This document shows, one piece after another, positions 5,995 to 8,380 of a stretch of DNA of 8,380 nt (positions are counted from its first letter, which is position 1; the number at the start of each line of letters is the position of its first letter). Under the pieces are notes generated by a model. It did not search any database. It worked only from the letters and a program-made list of their open reading frames with translations, and was not told the DNA's origin. A program made the translations under genes and the position numbers. The DNA lies in assembly GCA_014729315.1 (NCBI GenBank), contig WJKD01000204.1, positions 1 through 8,380 of the forward strand, written 5' to 3'. Origin of the DNA: Promethearchaeota archaeon. Lineage in GTDB: Archaea > Asgardarchaeota > Lokiarchaeia > Sigynarchaeales > SOKP01.

Positions 5995-7269
5995 ATGGGA
6001 TATACAATAACCGAGAAAATATTAAAAGATCATAACGACGATCAAAATGTTGCTGCGGGTGATTTTATCTTTATCGATGTGGATAGATGCTTGGCAAACG
6101 ATATTACAGCTCCTATTGCTATTGATGTTTTTGAAAAAGTAATTAAAGGTTCAAATCGAGGCGTATTCGACAACAATAAGATAATACTTACGCCCGATCA
6201 TTTTACACCCAATAAGGATGTGGCGTCAGCAGAGCAATGCTCTATTTTAAGAAATTTCGCTCGAAAATATAAGATTGTCAACTATTTTGAGTCGGGACGC
6301 GTTGGAATTGAACATTGTCTTATTCCCGAGCAAGGGTTAGTCTTACCAGGAGAGGTATTCATTGGTGCCGACTCACATACGTGTACTTACGGTGCTCTCG
6401 GAGCGTTCGCAACGGGTGTAGGCTCAACAGATCTGGGAGTCGCTATGGCTCTAGGAAAGTGTTGGTTTAAAATACCCGAATCAATAAAATTTAATTATTC
6501 TGGTAAGCTAAATAAATGGGTGTCGGGTAAAGATTTGATATTATACACAATTGGAAAAATAGGTGTAGATGGCGCTCGTTATAAGGCGATGGAACTAACT
6601 GGTGAGACAATAAGTAAGCTATCTATGGCTAACAGATTCACTATGTGTAATATGGCAATCGAAGCTGGAGCTAAGAATGGAATCATTCCACCAGACGAAA
6701 TAACCGAATCTTATTTAAGATCAATTAGGAAACTAACATACAAGTTATATCAGAGCGATTCTGATGCTGATTATGTAGAGGAGTATGAGATTGATTGTAA
6801 TCAAATCGAACCTCAGATTGCCTTTCCGCACTTACCCGAAAATACTAAACCCATTTCAGAAGCTCATAATTTAAAAATCAGAATTGATCAAGCAGTAATC
6901 GGCTCTTGCACTAACGGAAGGTTAGAAGATTTAAAAATAGCAGCAAAAATCTTTAAAAACCAAAAAATATCTCCAGAAGTAAGATGCATTATCATCCCTG
7001 GTACACAAGAAATTTACCTAAATGCTATAAAGAGCGGATATATCGAAATATTTCTGGAAGCGGGATGCGTAGTATCAACACCCACGTGCGGACCTTGCTT
7101 GGGAGGTCATATGGGCATCCTCGGAGCAGGTGAGAAGGCAATCTCTACGACAAATAGAAACTTTCTTGGTAGGATGGGACACATAGATAGCGAGGTATAT
7201 TTAGCAAGTCCCGCCATAGCTGCCGCATCCTCAATAAAAGGATATATAACATCTCCAAATTACTTATAA
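5995..7269 (+). CDS. leuC: 3-isopropylmalate dehydratase large subunit (LeuC)
   Basis: This is the large subunit of the aconitase-family enzyme that isomerises 2-isopropylmalate to 3-isopropylmalate in leucine synthesis. The 424 residues match the short two-subunit LeuC type. Motifs include [15 protein letters not shown] (67-81), [23 protein letters not shown] (124-146), and the [4Fe-4S] ligands Cys305 in GSCTNGR plus Cys365 and Cys368 in [21 protein letters not shown] (189-201) and [16 protein letters not shown] residues (218-229) are typical. The DHFTPNKD variant resembles LeuC of anaerobic bacteria as well as archaea. It may also act on citramalate in isoleucine synthesis. leuD follows 40 bases later. 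No Shine-Dalgarno motif precedes the ATG. Homoaconitase is a relative, but the lysine genes nearby are of the diaminopimelate route and the small subunit looks isopropylmalate-specific. Confidence 0.93.
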   Translation: MGYTITEKILKDHNDDQNVAAGDFIFIDVDRCLANDITAPIAIDVFEKVIKGSNRGVFDNNKIILTPDHFTPNKDVASAEQCSILRNFARKYKIVNYFESGRVGIEHCLIPEQGLVLPGEVFIGADSHTCTYGALGAFATGVGSTDLGVAMALGKCWFKIPESIKFNYSGKLNKWVSGKDLILYTIGKIGVDGARYKAMELTGETISKLSMANRFTMCNMAIEAGAKNGIIPPDEITESYLRSIRKLTYKLYQSDSDADYVEEYEIDCNQIEPQIAFPHLPENTKPISEAHNLKIRIDQAVIGSCTNGRLEDLKIAAKIFKNQKISPEVRCIIIPGTQEIYLNAIKSGYIEIFLEAGCVVSTPTCGPCLGGHMGILGAGEKAISTTNRNFLGRMGHIDSEVYLASPAIAAASSIKGYITSPNYL

Positions 7270-7309
7270 TTAATCATTAAAATCGTACAATAATATATGT
7301 TTTTCTAAA

Positions 7310-7810
7310 ATGAAAGGAATAGTTATAAAATACGAGAAGAATAATATCGATACCGACCTCATAATACCTGCTAGATATCTGGTTAGCTCAGATCCACAAT
7401 ATCTGGCAGAACATTGCATGGAAGATCTCGATCCGAATTTTAATCAGAAATTGAAAGAGCATGGATATTCAATTTTAGTTGCGGGTTCAAATTTCGGAAG
7501 TGGTTCAAGTAGAGAACAAGCTCCCCTTGCTATCAAGTCGGCAGGTATTCAATGTGTTGTTGCTCCGTCCTTTGCCCGGATATTCTTTAGAAACTCAATC
7601 AATATTGGGCTTCCAATTATTGAGTTCAAACATATTGGAGAGCTGAGAACTGGTCACGTATTAGATATTGATTTATTAGAAGGTACTTTAGAAAATATAA
7701 CTACGAGCAATTCATTTGATATTGCAAAAATGCCTCCCTTTTTACAAGAAATCATATCGTCGAGTGGTTTATTAAATTTTGCCAGAAAAAAGATAGATGG
7801 AAAGAATTAA
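7310..7810 (+). CDS. leuD: 3-isopropylmalate dehydratase small subunit (LeuD)
   Basis: This is the swivelling small subunit that completes the LeuC active site. The 166 residues match the archaeal/anaerobe LeuD length. NIDTDLIIPARYLV (12-25) holds the specificity loop: the YLV form is associated with isopropylmalate, whereas homoaconitase small subunits have YLRT. The GSNFGSGSSREQAPLAIKSAGI signature (59-80) carries the active-site serines and arginine, and VVAPSFARIFFRNSINIGLP (83-102) is also characteristic. It lies 40 bases after leuC and is probably translated from the same mRNA; there is no strong Shine-Dalgarno motif, only an AT-rich spacer. leuA and leuB are not in the window. The subunit is intact. 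Confidence 0.93.
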   Translation: MKGIVIKYEKNNIDTDLIIPARYLVSSDPQYLAEHCMEDLDPNFNQKLKEHGYSILVAGSNFGSGSSREQAPLAIKSAGIQCVVAPSFARIFFRNSINIGLPIIEFKHIGELRTGHVLDIDLLEGTLENITTSNSFDIAKMPPFLQEIISSSGLLNFARKKIDGKN

Positions 7811-7829
7811 ACTTATATTTATAGCAAAC

Positions 7830-7847
7830 AATATTTATCTAAATATT
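7830..7847 (+). promoter_or_regulatory. 18-base palindrome at the promoter of the surface-protein gene
   Basis: AATATTTA at 7830-7837 and TAAATATT at 7840-7847 are perfect 8-base inverted repeats separated by TC. The left arm doubles as a TATA-like element centred about 29 bases before the ATG at 7864, so transcription would be nearly leaderless. It could be an operator or a small terminator-like hairpin for leuCD. The sequence is only A and T in the arms, so chance cannot be excluded. Confidence 0.4.
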
Positions 7848-7863
7848 CTAATTTCGGTTAATT

Positions 7864-8380
7864 ATGAAGTTTAAGGTCGCTTTTATATTTGTAATCCTCT
7901 TTATAGCAGTTATTCCCGTGAGCGTGTTAGCTGGGACAGACTACGAATATAGGGACAAAATGGAGGAAGGGGATTCACGATTTTTTTTAGTTGATTTAGA
8001 AGAAGGAGATGATTTAGATCTAGAATTAGATGCCTACGAGGATGCTCGTTTTTACTTGTTTCTTTTTGACGAACGTCCGGAGGAATCACACGTAGGCTTG
8101 GATAAGAAAATAGACGACGACATTTTTGACGACGAAATAGCAAACGATAAAGGAAAACATGCTGAAGTGAATTATACCGCAGAAGACGACCAAATTTATT
8201 ATGTGCAGATTATTTTGATTGACAGCGGTCCTGATTACTTTATTTTGAAATCGAACGAGAAGCTTTCAAAATACTATCTCCCCTCAATACCCGGATATCC
8301 CGTGGAGTTATTGCTTTTGGCGATAATTGTCAGTTTTGGTGTTGCTGTATTGGTTCTGCGTAGAAGAATAAAGGTATCGT
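7864..8380 (+). CDS. Secreted PPC-like protein with C-terminal membrane anchor (3' end outside window)
   Basis: An ATG-initiated frame runs open to the window edge, giving 172 complete codons. Residues 1-22 are a signal peptide: Lys-rich start, hydrophobic core FIFVILFIAVIPVS and a VLAG cleavage region. The mature part is very acidic and resembles a pre-peptidase C-terminal (PPC) beta-sandwich: FFLVDLEEGDDLDLEL (about 40-55), FYLFLFD, then NYTAEDDQIYYVQIILI and DYFILKS. Near the end PSIPGYPVE is followed by a 16-18-residue hydrophobic helix and RRRIK, an anchor arrangement frequent in Asgard and other archaeal surface proteins. The hydrophilic domain would face outward and the basic tail inward. 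As the basic tail has been reached, probably only a few residues are missing. The function is unknown; PPC-like domains usually accompany secreted enzymes or adhesins. It is downstream of leuD, but a separate promoter seems likely. Confidence 0.75.
   Translation, partial: MKFKVAFIFVILFIAVIPVSVLAGTDYEYRDKMEEGDSRFFLVDLEEGDDLDLELDAYEDARFYLFLFDERPEESHVGLDKKIDDDIFDDEIANDKGKHAEVNYTAEDDQIYYVQIILIDSGPDYFILKSNEKLSKYYLPSIPGYPVELLLLAIIVSFGVAVLVLRRRIKVS

Noticed and set aside
7288..7299. TATA-like stretch before leuD as an independent promoter
   Set aside because: It is only about 15 bases before the ATG, so transcription would start inside the gene; leuC-leuD co-transcription is more likely.
5995..7810. 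Homoaconitase of the alpha-aminoadipate lysine pathway
   Set aside because: The small subunit has the YLV loop expected for isopropylmalate rather than YLRT, and the window already carries diaminopimelate-route lysine genes.
7910..8143. Minus-strand open frame inside the surface-protein gene
   Set aside because: It is antisense to a frame with a clear signal peptide, domain pattern and anchor; its Arg/Leu/Pro-rich composition is that of a shadow frame.

Overview
This AT-rich window (roughly one third G+C by eye) looks archaeal and most likely comes from an Asgard (Lokiarchaeia-like) archaeon. The support is: a TrmB-family regulator, AT-rich TATA-like boxes about 25-30 bases before several start codons with few Shine-Dalgarno motifs, a CheC/CheY pair, a small protein with a gelsolin-type actin-regulator fold, and a secreted protein ending in a Pro-Gly-Tyr motif, one hydrophobic helix and a basic tail, an architecture common in Asgard surface proteins. 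The lineage is inferred from gene content; there is no rRNA marker here.

Layout. Positions 1-417 hold the 3' end of a plus-strand gene of unknown function. Positions 418-879 hold no gene but contain a striking 146-base imperfect inverted repeat (660-805) with nested hairpins, a candidate structured RNA or small mobile element. Next come two minus-strand lysine genes, dapF (3110-2214) followed by lysA (2193-880). A TrmB-like regulator (3231-4145) diverges from them across a palindrome-rich intergenic region. It is followed by a small gelsolin-like gene (4283-4615), cheC (4734-5384), cheY (5414-5785), the two isopropylmalate dehydratase subunit genes leuC (5995-7269) and leuD (7310-7810), and a 3'-truncated gene for a secreted, membrane-anchored PPC-like protein (7864 to the window end).

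How the genes fit together. DapF and LysA catalyse the last two steps of the diaminopimelate route to lysine. LeuC and LeuD form the hetero-oligomeric [4Fe-4S] isomerase of leucine synthesis, so lysine is probably not made here through homoaconitate. The divergent TrmB-like protein is a candidate regulator of dapF-lysA. CheC and CheY are a phosphatase/response-regulator pair with no receptor, CheA or archaellum gene in view. Their neighbour is the gelsolin-like gene, which makes a link between phospho-signalling and the cytoskeleton a speculative but testable idea.

Most of the window is housekeeping metabolism. The less ordinary parts are the structured intergenic element, the gelsolin-like gene beside cheC-cheY, the Asn-to-Ser change in the second CheC active-site motif, and the palindromes that overlap promoters.
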